A stretch of 64,000 bases of DNA from Terriglobia bacterium. Lineage in GTDB: Bacteria; Acidobacteriota; Terriglobia; UBA7540. Within the stretch, counting starts at the first letter, position 1; each line of letters begins with the position of its first letter. A model generated the notes under the pieces. That model was not told the origin of the DNA, searched no databases, and saw only the letters and a program-made list of their open reading frames with translations. Both the position numbers and the translations under genes were made by a program. The stretch lies in contig JASHON010000205.1 of assembly GCA_030041095.1 (NCBI GenBank), positions 36,073 to 100,072 on the forward strand. Reading direction: 5' to 3'. Below, piece after piece: positions 43,044 through 53,558 of the stretch.

Positions 43044-46000
43044 TCAGAACAGGATCTTCAAGGCGAGCTGGATCTCGCGCTGAGTAGTCCAGCTATTCAC
43101 GACGCCGAAGGTGCTGTCAGTTACCGTATCGTCCGTTCCGTTGGCCGAAGGGTGATTCAGCCCATTGAAGAATTCAGCTCGGAACTGGTAGGTGATGTCG
43201 TGGCCCCATTTTTCGGCGATGGGTCCGTTCTTCATCAAGGCAAAATCCAGGTTGTCCAACCCAGGCTGTGTGATAAGAGCTGCGGGGTCCGAGGCAGCGA
43301 GGCTAGATACCGTTGGCTGGTAGAAGCAGGAGGTGTTGAAGAACTGAGCGAGCGATCGATTGCCACGCACGGCGCAACCCGGCTTGATGGCGGCATACTC
43401 GCTTCCTCCGACGTCCGTAACTCCATTGCCCAATGGATCACCGCTGGCATAAATGGAGGTCGGGAAACCGCTATCCAGAGCCAGATCGCCGGAAATCTCC
43501 CAGCCGCCTATCGTTCTTCCAGCCAAGCTGTGGTTGTTCTTAAACCAAGGCTCATCGTAAATCCAGGTGACCAGGAAGTTGTTCATCTGGTCATAAGGGG
43601 CGAGCGTCCAGTTATACATCGGATTGTAGGTATCCGTCGCCACCGAATAGATGCTGCTGGTATCCGTAAAAGCTTTCGAGTAAGTGTAGTTAACGTTGAA
43701 TTGCAACCCATTTACAAACCGGCGTTGCACTTCAATTTGCAGCGCGTTGTATTTGGACTCGCCTTCCATCATTTCACTCAAGTCGCCGCCAATGCCCGGG
43801 TAGGGCCGCAGAGCGTCTTGAGGAGCTGCGGCGTTGAGGGGGTTAGTGAAGGTTCCAATCGCCGGCTGGTTAAGGTCCGCATTGAGCGGATTATGGACGG
43901 ATCGGTTGCCTACGTAAGCCACATCAAGCAGCGTATTGTTCCAGAACATATGCTGAACCGAGAGATCCCATTCATACGCCGCCGGAATATCATAGCCCAG
44001 GTCCGTGCCGGTCATCGGGATAGGTAATGTCGCTCCCGGCGTCAATACTCCAGCCGGATCGTCGGCGTGGCCGTTAAAAACATCGGCCGCTAACTGAAAC
44101 GGCGTCACGCCACCCGGCAAGGTATTGTCTGACAAAGTGTTACGGTTATAATACAATCCGCCTGCACCGCGAACTACGGTGTTGCTGCCGTGTGTCGGTG
44201 ACCAGGCAAACCCGAACCGGGGCTCGAAGTTGCCGAAATGCTCGTCAACGATCCACGGCGTCAGGCCACGCAGTATTCCATAGTTTGTGAGCTCGGCGTC
44301 AAGCGCGTTGATGTTTTGAGGCGTCACGACTTGCCCTAAGACGGAACGGCCTTCTTCGCCCTGCGGCAATGATTTACACGGCATGGCGATGCCATCGTAG
44401 GGATTGCCGCCGATGATTGTATCGCTGGAACTAATCACCGGCTTCTCGCCCGGCAGATCCGAATAGAAATTGGGACTAAACATCGCCCAATTGCACCAAT
44501 TGGCGGAAAAGGGTGAGAAATAATCCCATCGCAGACCGCCCTGGAGGGTGAGCCCGGGTCTGACCTGAGCGCTGTCCTGGCCAAAAAATGCGACGTCGTG
44601 ACCACCCCACTGGGTATCGTTGCGATAACCTATTTCAGAGTAACTGTCGAAGTTGCCGAGCAGGGCATCGGCCAGCGGCCCGCCTGTGGTGTTCGGATTG
44701 GAGGTGGCGGCATTGAATTCGAACTGCCCGTTCAGGTTGTTGCCCACGCCGCCGCCCGGCGAGACACGAACCTGGTCGGAATCGTTTTCGCCATCGTGGT
44801 CCCACCAGAACCCGAACTTCATGGCGTTGTTGCCTGCGATTTTCGTAACGATGTCCTGAACGTCCCAGACGTGGCCAGTGCTGAAGGAAGGATAAGGCAG
44901 CCCACTGACCTGATTGAAGCCGCTTATGATCAGTGTCGGAATTTTTCCCACGACGTCTTTGCTGTCGTCGGGATAAATATAGGGAAAATCAATGCCAAGA
45001 GATGTGCGGTCCAAGCCATTGTCGCCTGGCAAACCAGGTTCGGGAAAGGGGTGGTTATGGTCCCTCTGACCACCAGCCGAGAAATCATTCAGCAATGTGG
45101 GGCTGAATGTGGTAGTCCAGTCGAAAGCCCCGGACCTATAAGGAAAGAGGTAGCCTATGCCCAGGGCACCGGAGCAACATCCGCTTGCTCCGTAATAAGG
45201 GTCGTTCTCGACCTCGGAGAACTGGTGCAATGAGACAAACATACTATTTTTCGCATTGGGATCGAACGTGATCTTGCCCCCGTCCAGCCGTGTATTATTC
45301 GTACCATTGTAGGTGAAGACTTCATTCGTTCCACCTTCCAGCGGATAAGCCGTTCCGGCATGGGTTACGGTATTCGGCGCCAAAAAAAGGCTGCTCACCA
45401 TAGCCGTGCCGTTCGGGCTGAGGAGGTTGGCGGGAATTGTGTCATTCGGGAACGCCGCCCCGGCCACTAACCCATCGACTCCATTGAGATATGAAGGAAC
45501 CTTGGGGCAATTGGACGTAAATACGGCGCAGTAACCGCTGAGGTCGCCCATCCGGTCCTGCGCGGTGGGCACTGTGCCGGTTTCGGTATTCCCTGACACC
45601 TCTTGAAAGTCTTCCTCCGACCAGAAGAAAAAGAGTTTGTGGTGAGTTTTCGGGACCGGGCCGCCAATCGTGCCTCCAAAGTCGTCGAAGTCCAGCTTCG
45701 GGACCGAAGTGGAGTTGAAATAGCGCGCATTCAAGCCAGTATCCCGCTCGAAATCAAACAGGTCGCCATGCCACTGATCCGTGCCGGACTTCGTCACGAC
45801 GATGAATTGGCCGCCCTCACCTCTGCCGTACTCCGGCATATAGCCGTTGGTCGCGGTGGTCATTTCCGCAACGTCGTCCACGCTCGGCATTCCCACAAAA
45901 GCGCCATTAGCACGGGTGCGCGTGGAGGGGGTGCCGTCCATCGTCCAGTTGTTGCTTTCTCCGCTCAGGCCATTGACCTGGGTGCATTGGGACGCGAACA

Positions 46001-46538
46001 CGCTCGCATAATTGAAGCTGTTGAAGCTGAAACTCTGCACCACCCCAGGCTGAAGCCCAGCCAAGCTGATAAAATTCCGCCCGTTCACAGGCAATTGCTC
46101 AAATTGCGTCGTATTGATCAGTCGAGAAACCTGGCCGCTGCTCGTTTGCACGTTGACCGAAGCAGCTCTAACCTCAACCCTCTGCGAAACCTGCCCCAAT
46201 TGCATAATCGCATTCACTGATACCGTGCTCGCTGGGTCCACATGAATGCCAGTGTGCACCGAGGCCTTGAATCCCTGCTTCTGGGCAAGAATCGTATAAA
46301 CGCCGGCCGGCAAATCAGCGAACACGTAAAAACCGGAACTATTGGTGGTGGCCACGGCAGTGCGGGCCGTCTCTGTGTTTGTGAGGGTAACCTTGACGCC
46401 AGGAACGACCGCGCCACTGGGGTCGGAAACAATTCCATTGATGCTGCTGCCTTGGCCCAGAGCGATCATCGGACAAAGGACCAGGACCACAATAGATACC
46501 AGAAAATAAAACCGGTAGCGCGGAAAATACCTCTTCAT
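43044..46538 (-). CDS. TonB-dependent receptor with N-terminal carboxypeptidase-regulatory-like domain (Oar-type) 2
   Basis: Predicted 1164 residues; GAGGAGGAAGC precedes ATG 46538. Signal peptide 'FLVSIVVLVLCPMIALGQ'; N-terminal beta-sandwich 'INGIVSDPSGAVVPGVKVTL'; plug region 'LPVNGRNFISLAGLQPGVV'; long barrel; terminal Phe ('QLALKILF'). It is a paralogue of the receptor at 32177. It is followed in the minus-strand order by no partner gene, but the GH38 mannosidase lies 189 bp upstream on the same strand, which suggests a glycan-uptake locus. Confidence 0.93.
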   Translation of the reverse strand: MKRYFPRYRFYFLVSIVVLVLCPMIALGQGSSINGIVSDPSGAVVPGVKVTLTNTETARTAVATTNSSGFYVFADLPAGVYTILAQKQGFKASVHTGIHVDPASTVSVNAIMQLGQVSQRVEVRAASVNVQTSSGQVSRLINTTQFEQLPVNGRNFISLAGLQPGVVQSFSFNSFNYASVFASQCTQVNGLSGESNNWTMDGTPSTRTRANGAFVGMPSVDDVAEMTTATNGYMPEYGRGEGGQFIVVTKSGTDQWHGDLFDFERDTGLNARYFNSTSVPKLDFDDFGGTIGGPVPKTHHKLFFFWSEEDFQEVSGNTETGTVPTAQDRMGDLSGYCAVFTSNCPKVPSYLNGVDGLVAGAAFPNDTIPANLLSPNGTAMVSSLFLAPNTVTHAGTAYPLEGGTNEVFTYNGTNNTRLDGGKITFDPNAKNSMFVSLHQFSEVENDPYYGASGCCSGALGIGYLFPYRSGAFDWTTTFSPTLLNDFSAGGQRDHNHPFPEPGLPGDNGLDRTSLGIDFPYIYPDDSKDVVGKIPTLIISGFNQVSGLPYPSFSTGHVWDVQDIVTKIAGNNAMKFGFWWDHDGENDSDQVRVSPGGGVGNNLNGQFEFNAATSNPNTTGGPLADALLGNFDSYSEIGYRNDTQWGGHDVAFFGQDSAQVRPGLTLQGGLRWDYFSPFSANWCNWAMFSPNFYSDLPGEKPVISSSDTIIGGNPYDGIAMPCKSLPQGEEGRSVLGQVVTPQNINALDAELTNYGILRGLTPWIVDEHFGNFEPRFGFAWSPTHGSNTVVRGAGGLYYNRNTLSDNTLPGGVTPFQLAADVFNGHADDPAGVLTPGATLPIPMTGTDLGYDIPAAYEWDLSVQHMFWNNTLLDVAYVGNRSVHNPLNADLNQPAIGTFTNPLNAAAPQDALRPYPGIGGDLSEMMEGESKYNALQIEVQRRFVNGLQFNVNYTYSKAFTDTSSIYSVATDTYNPMYNWTLAPYDQMNNFLVTWIYDEPWFKNNHSLAGRTIGGWEISGDLALDSGFPTSIYASGDPLGNGVTDVGGSEYAAIKPGCAVRGNRSLAQFFNTSCFYQPTVSSLAASDPAALITQPGLDNLDFALMKNGPIAEKWGHDITYQFRAEFFNGLNHPSANGTDDTVTDSTFGVVNSWTTQREIQLALKILF

Positions 46539-46655
46539 TGCTTCCTCCTCAGCGACTTATATTACTCAGTTTTAATGACCACTTAACCGTCCAAATATCG
46601 TACAGCCTCGGCCCTAGTGTCAAGTGATTATTTTCAACGCAATAAGAATGTACTG

Positions 46656-46702
46656 GGGCCGCCGTCCCGGAGGCGATGGCCGGCGAAACGCCGGTGCAAC
46701 GA
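46656..46702. repeat. GC-rich dispersed repeat, copy 2
   Basis: Matches 42728-42783 in the same orientation, in the gap between TonB receptor 2 and the GH38 gene. Confidence 0.6.
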
Positions 46703-46727
46703 GACTCGCAGGGGTGAGGGGTATGGG

Positions 46728-49304
46728 TTATCTTTCCAAAAGGTTCACTTCGCGAATGGCGCCACCCGTCAAAGGGATTCTCAACGTCTTGATCTCAAAC
46801 GGGCGAAAGTTGCCACTCCACCGGCGATTGAGGAATCCCAACTCTAATGTCGCGCTCGCCTGGCGGCCCTGTGTTTCATAGCAGCGGAGTATAAGGTCAT
46901 TATCCCCATTTTCAGACTTTTTAAGGGCCGTGACTACCACATTTGGGGCATCCACGGATATGAAAGACCCCGATTGCGGCTTGGAGCCTCTATGGATGCC
47001 CTGGTATTGCACCGGAACCGGGGCTACGTGCTCCTCGGCTGCCCGGACAATTCCTGCCGCCTGCCAAGTACCGGCGTGCGGTAACAGCCAAAGGCGAAAC
47101 GTCTGAATGCCCTGGTCTTGCCAAATATAGACGCCGTTTGGCTTGAGCGGCGTCCCGAGGTCGTGCGCGTAGACCGAGCCGCGCGCAATTGAAACCCGCA
47201 TCTCATTGTGGAGCACGCTGTACCCGTATTTTGCGTCGTTGATGACCGCCACGCCGTAGTCCTGGCCGGCACGCTTCCCCGTCAGGTCGATCCAGCGCTG
47301 TCCGGGATTTTCCATCCCATCTATCGGCCGCTCGATGTGCCCGAAAGCGATTTCGTAAGTGGAGCGCGGCCGCTCCACTTGCACCGGGAATGAAAGTCTC
47401 AGCATCTTCAGGTGCTCATGCCAGTCGAGACGGCAGCGAGCTTCAAGCAGCCGGCCGCCCGAGTAGAGGATCCAGTCGGTCTCGAGTGTCGAGTTGCCAT
47501 AATGGGTTCGCATCCGCACCCGGCCGCGCAACGGCCCGCGTTCGAGCACTCGGAATTCCGCATTTCCAAACGTTCCAATCTCGTCCGTATACGAATAGAC
47601 CCGATGGCTCCAGGTATCGGTCGTATCTTTCAGCACCACGCCCCGCGCTCCGGAAATGGGTCCTTCGAATACCTCCTGCCCGGAGTCCTTGTCAAAGATG
47701 CCGATAGCGCCTTCCGGTGAGAAGGTCACGCGCAGGCGATTGTTTTCGAGAGATTGCGGGCTGGCCTCGACCGCTCCTGGAACCGAACTTTCCAAGGGGG
47801 CGGAGCCGGAGCGGCGCAAGCGAAACTGCCGGTAACCAAAAGCAGGCATTGGCGCCTGGAAAACCAACTTGTGCCGGTCGCCGATGATTTCTGAAGCTTG
47901 CACCCATTGGTGCGCAATTTTTGTGTTGCGCTCGTCGGTAAGCTGCGAAGGTATGAGAGGATCCCAATCGAGGTCGTATTCAACGTTCAATTGCGCCGGC
48001 CAAGCGTGCGGGTTAAACACAACTAGGTACTCAGACTTCGGATCTTCCGTGGGAACTTGCCACGCCAGCCGCTGGAGCGAGAGGAAAATCGCCTGATTGG
48101 CTACATCTTGAGCGTAGCCGTAAGCGTGGCGGGAAGTGACGTAGTGTTCAGGGTTGGCGCTTCCAGCCAGGCTGTCGTGGAACTGCTGGAACAGAACCTT
48201 CTCCCAGGCAGCGTGAAATTCTTCCCGAGGGTAAGCGGCGCCCCACGATACTGAGCCAACAGCGGCAATCTTTTCGGCCGTCGCCAGCGCCTGCTCAGTG
48301 GTGCGATTATCCTTCTTCACCTGCGCTACGGCCGTGTAGCATCCCACGGCATGGTGCTGCAAGTCTCCCTCGACCACCGGGATTTGCGCCCCGTTCAGAG
48401 ACCGGATGTCTGCAAAATACCCGGCCGGCGTGCTGTAAATCAGCTTGGGAGCGCCGGGCGTTGCCATGATTTTATCGATGGAAGCAATGTTGGCGCTCGT
48501 TGCGCCGCCGCCATGGTCGCCGGCGCCGTAGAAAATCATCAGGTCTTTCACCGGTTGGTCGAGGCTCATCACTTCCAGGAGGCGATTGCCGACCGGGTGC
48601 GAATCCGTGTAACTAAATGGAATTCGGTAAGTGAGAGTACGCGTGCCGTCAGGCCCCTCCCACCAGAACAAATCCGACGGTAAATGCTTGGCGTGCTCCA
48701 TGGGCCGCATGAAAATGTAATCTTCCATTTCCTGTAATTTCAGAATCTGCGGCAGCGTGCCCGTATGGCCGAAAGAATCAGGATTCGCGGCCACCTTGGC
48801 CTGCCGCCCGAAAAGTTCGCGGAACACGTGTTGTCCGTAAAGACCCTGGCGGGCCAGCGATTCGCCATTGGGCATGTTGACGTCAGGCTCAATCCACCAG
48901 CCGCCGATCAGATTCCAACGGCCCTCCTCCACTCTTTGGCGGATTTCCCGCAGCATGTCCGGGTCGTTTTCCGCCACCCACTTATAGAACTGAGCCGAGG
49001 TTTCAGAGAAGGCAAAGTGCGGGTCTTGTTGCATGCGGTCAAGCATGGAGCGAAACGTACTTAAGACGACGGCCATCGCTTCGTGCCAGGGCCAAAGCCA
49101 CACAGCGTCGATGTGGGCATAGGCAACCATGTGGAAGCGATAGTCAATGGCTGCAGGCGGCCAGGAGCCGGTCGATGGCTCCGCAGCCATGTTTTCGGAT
49201 TTCGCCACCCCCGCCAGCTTTTTCGAAGCCTCACCGAGCGCCACACTCGCCGTTCCCAGGCTTGCCAGCCGAATGAATTCTCGCCGGTCTAGATCGTCGC
49301 TCAT
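46728..49304 (-). CDS. Tat-exported GH38-like alpha-mannosidase
   Basis: Predicted 858 residues. Tat motif DRREFIRLASLGTASVALG. The GH38 catalytic domain has 'AYAHIDAVWLWPWHEAM' with the zinc-binding H-x-D, and 'NPDSFGHTGTLPQI' with the catalytic Asp and a zinc His; 'FYGAGDHGGG' is another conserved segment. The remainder ('LENNRLRVTFSPEGAIGIFD') is the C-terminal beta-rich domain of glycosyl hydrolases family 38. It would cleave alpha-mannosidic links in the periplasm or outside. It lies upstream of TonB receptor 2, so glycan import and cleavage may be coordinated. Confidence 0.9.
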   Translation of the reverse strand: MSDDLDRREFIRLASLGTASVALGEASKKLAGVAKSENMAAEPSTGSWPPAAIDYRFHMVAYAHIDAVWLWPWHEAMAVVLSTFRSMLDRMQQDPHFAFSETSAQFYKWVAENDPDMLREIRQRVEEGRWNLIGGWWIEPDVNMPNGESLARQGLYGQHVFRELFGRQAKVAANPDSFGHTGTLPQILKLQEMEDYIFMRPMEHAKHLPSDLFWWEGPDGTRTLTYRIPFSYTDSHPVGNRLLEVMSLDQPVKDLMIFYGAGDHGGGATSANIASIDKIMATPGAPKLIYSTPAGYFADIRSLNGAQIPVVEGDLQHHAVGCYTAVAQVKKDNRTTEQALATAEKIAAVGSVSWGAAYPREEFHAAWEKVLFQQFHDSLAGSANPEHYVTSRHAYGYAQDVANQAIFLSLQRLAWQVPTEDPKSEYLVVFNPHAWPAQLNVEYDLDWDPLIPSQLTDERNTKIAHQWVQASEIIGDRHKLVFQAPMPAFGYRQFRLRRSGSAPLESSVPGAVEASPQSLENNRLRVTFSPEGAIGIFDKDSGQEVFEGPISGARGVVLKDTTDTWSHRVYSYTDEIGTFGNAEFRVLERGPLRGRVRMRTHYGNSTLETDWILYSGGRLLEARCRLDWHEHLKMLRLSFPVQVERPRSTYEIAFGHIERPIDGMENPGQRWIDLTGKRAGQDYGVAVINDAKYGYSVLHNEMRVSIARGSVYAHDLGTPLKPNGVYIWQDQGIQTFRLWLLPHAGTWQAAGIVRAAEEHVAPVPVQYQGIHRGSKPQSGSFISVDAPNVVVTALKKSENGDNDLILRCYETQGRQASATLELGFLNRRWSGNFRPFEIKTLRIPLTGGAIREVNLLER

Positions 49305-49586
49305 AAATTTCCTTTCCGGGCTCGCGTTAAGCGCGCCGTACAGGCAGATCTCCCCGCTCCGGTCCGCCGTTTTTTAGCCGCCTTCGAAAGAAGAAGTGCG
49401 TCAACGTGCAGCAATACGAGACACGGCCAGGGCCGCCGTGCTACCCGGGGCTGGCGCGGTCCCGCTTCGCCGTGTCCAATCCATCCCCAATTGTAACCGT
49501 GAGGTCAAGCCCGTCTTAGAAGCGTCGCAGGGACGGGTCACTTCGTTCGTTCACTGAGGACCCGAATTGCCGAATGAAGCGCGGCT
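49305..49586. other. Intergenic region between GH38 and the haem-TPR gene
   Basis: About 280 bp with no coding frame of quality and no obvious terminator. It should contain the GH38 promoter on the minus strand, which I cannot place. Confidence 0.4.
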
Positions 49587-51251
49587 TTAATCATCGGCGC
49601 TGCCGACGGGGCGAAGGCTGATTGGGTTTGTTACGGAGGCGCCTTCCTGGGCCTCGATGCACTTGGGAAAGTGCTTCAGAAAGCGTTCGTACGTCCGGTA
49701 CAGCTCAGCCGAATTGCTTTCTTGCCGATAGATGGAAGCGAGGACGCGGTAGGGCTCGAGAAGAAGCGGATCGAGTTCAAGCGCTTTCCGGAGCTCCTGA
49801 ATCGCGGTCGCGCTTTTGCCAAGCGCCTTCCACGCGCCTGCAGCGTGAAGATAAGCCTGGGCGTTATCCGGCTCAATCCTAACGACGCGATCAAGCACCT
49901 GCGCCGCATCGCGTTTTTCCCCGGCGCCCAGCATCACTTCGCCAATCGCCGTCAACACGGCCGGATCATTCGGAAATTTCGACCAATTGGCCAAGAGCAG
50001 CTTGAGCCCGCGAGAGACGAGCGCAAGCGACTTCAGCCTCTCGCCCACCTCGATATCCGCCAGGCCCAGGTTGCGCCCCTCGTAGCGCGCCGCAGGCGCA
50101 TGCCAGCCCACGAGAGGCGTTGACGCCTCTTCAGCCGGGTTAAGTTTCAGAGGCTGCTGGGCGGCAAGCTGCTGAGGGGTGTAAATAGCGATTCGATGAT
50201 CGGTAAAGATCGTGTGGCCTCCGTGCTCAACCGGAAGCTGAGGCATATGGCAGCCGATGCAGTTCATATTGGGCTTCGGATGGGTCTTCAGGAGCGCGGC
50301 GCCGTGGCAGGAAAGGCAGCGTTCGCGGTAATAGGCTTCCCGATGCACTGGGGTTTCGTGGGGGTTATGACACGTTCCGCACCACAGTTTTCCACCGCTT
50401 GCCCGTGCGCACCGGCTGAGGGCAAGTTGTTGCACCTGGCTGATGACGTCGAGCGGGCTAGGGTGAGACGGATCGCGCGAGCCCTGGAAGACATAAACCG
50501 AGTACACGTCTTCCAGATCTTCTCCGGGGTGGAAATCGCTGAGCCGCTCGCCGGGATTGGGAATCCGCGCCTCGCCAGCGAGGTGGCACTGTTCACAGAC
50601 GCTGTCGCGGGCGCGAGGCGGAAGCTTGGCGGAATTGATGATCGAGCCGGGTACGGGGTTGCGGAGATGCGCTTCCACCGGACCGTGGCATCGCGCGCAA
50701 CTTATCGCCTCAGCTCTGAACGGCGGAGTCTGATACGCATTGAGAGTGTGCTTGATGGGAAGCGCCTGCCCGGAATGGCAAACGAGGCACTGGGGCGTTA
50801 TGGGCCTGTAGAAATCGGGCGCCTTGTAATCCTCGTAACCGGGCGCCATTCCCCACCCGCTCCCCCGGTAGTAGCAGATGGGAGCCTGGAAAAGGTGATT
50901 TCCGATTTCAATGACATAGCTTATGGCATGAGCGCCGGACCCGATCGCGTACGCCGGCACGTACTCCGCAGAGTAGCCGTCGCGCTCGATCTTCATCACC
51001 AGCTTCGAGCCCTTCAGTTGGACAGAGAATCGAGTGCGTGACAATCGATGGGCAAAGGACCCGGCGGGCGCCGGGCCAGGAGGGCCGAGGGCATGAGCCA
51101 TCTGGGTGGCGTCGTATCCCGCAACTTCCTGCGGATGGCAGCGCGCGCATCGCCCGCCGGGAGAGGAAAAAAGCGAAAGACCCGGTGCGAACAAAAACAT
51201 CGCAAGAGCCAACGTTTTATCGCTGCTTCGCCATTCGCGCCTTAAAGACAT
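49587..51251 (-). CDS. Seven-haem c-type cytochrome fused to TPR domain
   Basis: Predicted 554 residues. Signal-like N-terminus ('LALAMFLFAPGLSLFSS'). Seven CxxCH haem motifs are visible: CARCH, CLVCH, CARCH, CEQCH, CGTCH, CLSCH and CIGCH, spaced over residues 33-320. From about residue 370 TPR units follow ('AVLTAIGEVMLGAGEKRDAA', 'AYLHAAGAWKALGKSATAIQ'). Cytochrome c554/NrfA-like multihaem proteins with a C-terminal TPR are found in Acidobacteriota. It should be periplasmic and carry electrons, perhaps to or from a partner held by the TPRs. Substrate unknown. Confidence 0.85.
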   Translation of the reverse strand: MSLRREWRSSDKTLALAMFLFAPGLSLFSSPGGRCARCHPQEVAGYDATQMAHALGPPGPAPAGSFAHRLSRTRFSVQLKGSKLVMKIERDGYSAEYVPAYAIGSGAHAISYVIEIGNHLFQAPICYYRGSGWGMAPGYEDYKAPDFYRPITPQCLVCHSGQALPIKHTLNAYQTPPFRAEAISCARCHGPVEAHLRNPVPGSIINSAKLPPRARDSVCEQCHLAGEARIPNPGERLSDFHPGEDLEDVYSVYVFQGSRDPSHPSPLDVISQVQQLALSRCARASGGKLWCGTCHNPHETPVHREAYYRERCLSCHGAALLKTHPKPNMNCIGCHMPQLPVEHGGHTIFTDHRIAIYTPQQLAAQQPLKLNPAEEASTPLVGWHAPAARYEGRNLGLADIEVGERLKSLALVSRGLKLLLANWSKFPNDPAVLTAIGEVMLGAGEKRDAAQVLDRVVRIEPDNAQAYLHAAGAWKALGKSATAIQELRKALELDPLLLEPYRVLASIYRQESNSAELYRTYERFLKHFPKCIEAQEGASVTNPISLRPVGSADD

Positions 51252-51475
51252 GGCAGTTTCCTGCGCTCGATCATAACACTGCTGACCGTTCGTAAAACGG
51301 CAGGTTAAGGAAGCCGGGCGACGCGCGCTCTTTGAGAGCCTACGGCCCTTTTCAATGGAACCGCAAACTTGGCGCGGCCATCTTGGAAAGCGATACGGCA
51401 GGTCGGGAACGGTTGCATTCCCTGCCGGTCGGCGATATCCTGCAAGAACACCTCAGAGAGGGGGGTCGCAGTCTC

Positions 51476-53506
51476 ATGTTGAATACTTTGGTAATCCGCA
51501 ATGGCGGCAGGAGGAGAGGAATATGCAAGACCTGGGGGACGGGCGGCACGCTGGCTTTGCTGCTCCTGGTCTGCGGCCCAGCGGCGCTGGGCCAGAGTTG
51601 GAATGGTTCCGTAAGCGACGTCTGGGACGTCGCCGGAAATTGGACAACCAACACCGTACCCAGCAGCAGCTCCGCCGCCGTCACCATCGGCACGGCGATA
51701 AACAACCCTGTGCTGTTAGACATCTCCGCGACCGTCGACACACTGACGCTCGAAAACAGTGACAATTCGTTGACCCTGCTCAGTGGGAATAACCTTACTG
51801 TTGCCGGCAATGCCATCAGCAATGCCGGGACCATCACGATCCAAAGCTCAGCTAGCCTTCTAGGCGTCGTCAGTGAGCAATCCACGAGCCTTTCCGGCGC
51901 TGGCACGATCACACTGGCCGGCGGCACTCTTGGGACGGCATCATCATCGACCATGGCCACGTGGGACGATGGGGACAACACGATCGAGGGTTACGGCAAC
52001 ATCGGCGGTGCGGGTCTCGATCCCGGCGGCTTAACGTTCGCCAACAGCGGAACGGTTCTGGCCAACGTTTCCGGGCAGACTTTAAGCTTTTCCGGCGGCA
52101 CCGGCGCTGTGACACTTACCAATGTCGCCCTGGCGGAAGCCACCAACGGCGGAACGTTGGAGTTCTCGAACCTGAGCAACGCAGGACTGGTTTTGGCGGA
52201 AGACGGCGGGACGGTCGAGACCGCGCCGACCGCGAACCTCGCCCTTGACGGCGAGGATCAACTGCTCGAAGCAGGCAGCGGTGGGACACTACTGCTCGGC
52301 CAGTCGGGCGGGAGCCTCAACTACGCGGGTCCGCTCTATGTCACGGCTAATGGCGGCGCCGTCGTGTTGGCTGGCGACATAATAGGCGCCGGCTATGCCA
52401 GTTTCACGACGGAGAACGGCGGTACGATAACGGTCAATGGTGCTGCAGTTGACTTGGTGGAACAGCCTGTAGGGCTCGTCATAACCGGCGGAAGCACGCT
52501 GACGGCGAACGATAGCATCATTTCCTTCTCGGATTCGGCTCAATCCGTTCTGAGCAACTCTGGCACCATCGTCCTGAACAACAGCGAGTTGGATTTCAGC
52601 CAGAACGTCACCCAGACGATCTCCGGGGGCGGCACGATTACGATGAACTCGGGCTACATCGACACGTCCGACATCGCAGGCGGAAGCTTGACCAACGCCG
52701 ACAATACGATCCAAGGGACCGGCACGATTGGCATCGATTCCTCCTCATCTTTCACAAATGCAGGAACCCTGAACGCCAACGTTGCGAGCGGCACGCTCAC
52801 CATCGACGCGTCCGGCGCCTTCAGCAACCAGGGCACAATGGAAGCAACCAACGGCGGAACCCTGTCCATATCAGGCGGCGTCACCAACACGGGCACCGTG
52901 AGCGTGGGCAGCGGATCAACCCTGACCGCGACCGGCGTTTATACGCAGAGCGGTGGCACAACCACGGTAGCCGGTACGCTCATCGCCCCTACGGTGAATA
53001 TTAACGGCGGGCTGCTGGACGGCTCCGGCGCCGTTCAGGGCTCAGTAACCGTGGCGAGCGGGGCAACGATTCAGCCCGGCGATCAGCCCGCAACCCTGGA
53101 GATCACGGGCAGTCTGTCCCTGAACAGCGCAACCCTGAACGAACTGATCGGCGGAGACATAGCGGGTAGCTACGGCGTGCTCGACGTCAGCGGCGCATTC
53201 AGCATCGTGAATTCGGTGTTGTCACTCGAAGACCTGAACGGCTTCACGCCCATGAACGGCGAAAGCTTTGACATCGCGAATTCCGATGGGCTTACCGGTT
53301 TATTCTCTGACAGCAGCATCGCTTTTGGCGACGGCACGTTCAGCGTGAGCTATGCAACATCCGGTTGTGCCGTTGGGTACGAAAACTGTGTTGACCTGAC
53401 TTATGCGGCCGCGCCAGCGCCCGAACCCGGTACGGCGTTGCTGCTGGGCATGGTTCTGGTGTCGCTGCTGCTGGGTGCAAGCCGGAAGCTACTACTGGCC
53501 CGGTGA
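51476..53506 (+). CDS. PEP-CTERM surface protein with autotransporter-like beta-helix repeats
   Basis: Predicted 676 residues from ATG 51476 (AGAGAGGGG upstream). A signal peptide ('LALLLLVCGPAALGQ') is followed by repeats of the type 'LENSDNSLTLLSGNNLTVAG', 'NAGTLNANVASGTLTI' and 'ATNGGTLSISGGVTN', a right-handed beta-helix of adhesin type rich in Gly, Thr, Asn and Ser. The C-terminus is a sorting signal: PEPG, a hydrophobic segment ('TALLLGMVLVSLLLGAS') and a basic end RKLLLAR. In PEP-CTERM systems exosortase cuts this tail and the protein is sent to the surface. No exosortase gene is in the window. Confidence 0.88.
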   Translation: MLNTLVIRNGGRRRGICKTWGTGGTLALLLLVCGPAALGQSWNGSVSDVWDVAGNWTTNTVPSSSSAAVTIGTAINNPVLLDISATVDTLTLENSDNSLTLLSGNNLTVAGNAISNAGTITIQSSASLLGVVSEQSTSLSGAGTITLAGGTLGTASSSTMATWDDGDNTIEGYGNIGGAGLDPGGLTFANSGTVLANVSGQTLSFSGGTGAVTLTNVALAEATNGGTLEFSNLSNAGLVLAEDGGTVETAPTANLALDGEDQLLEAGSGGTLLLGQSGGSLNYAGPLYVTANGGAVVLAGDIIGAGYASFTTENGGTITVNGAAVDLVEQPVGLVITGGSTLTANDSIISFSDSAQSVLSNSGTIVLNNSELDFSQNVTQTISGGGTITMNSGYIDTSDIAGGSLTNADNTIQGTGTIGIDSSSSFTNAGTLNANVASGTLTIDASGAFSNQGTMEATNGGTLSISGGVTNTGTVSVGSGSTLTATGVYTQSGGTTTVAGTLIAPTVNINGGLLDGSGAVQGSVTVASGATIQPGDQPATLEITGSLSLNSATLNELIGGDIAGSYGVLDVSGAFSIVNSVLSLEDLNGFTPMNGESFDIANSDGLTGLFSDSSIAFGDGTFSVSYATSGCAVGYENCVDLTYAAAPAPEPGTALLLGMVLVSLLLGASRKLLLAR

Positions 53507-53558
53507 ATCGGGGTATGACCGTAGTCATGCCGCAAAAATGCGGAAGGAAACAGGGCTT

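Noticed and set aside
42894..44027. 377-codon plus-strand frame
   Set aside because: Antisense to TonB receptor 2 and starts in a repeat.
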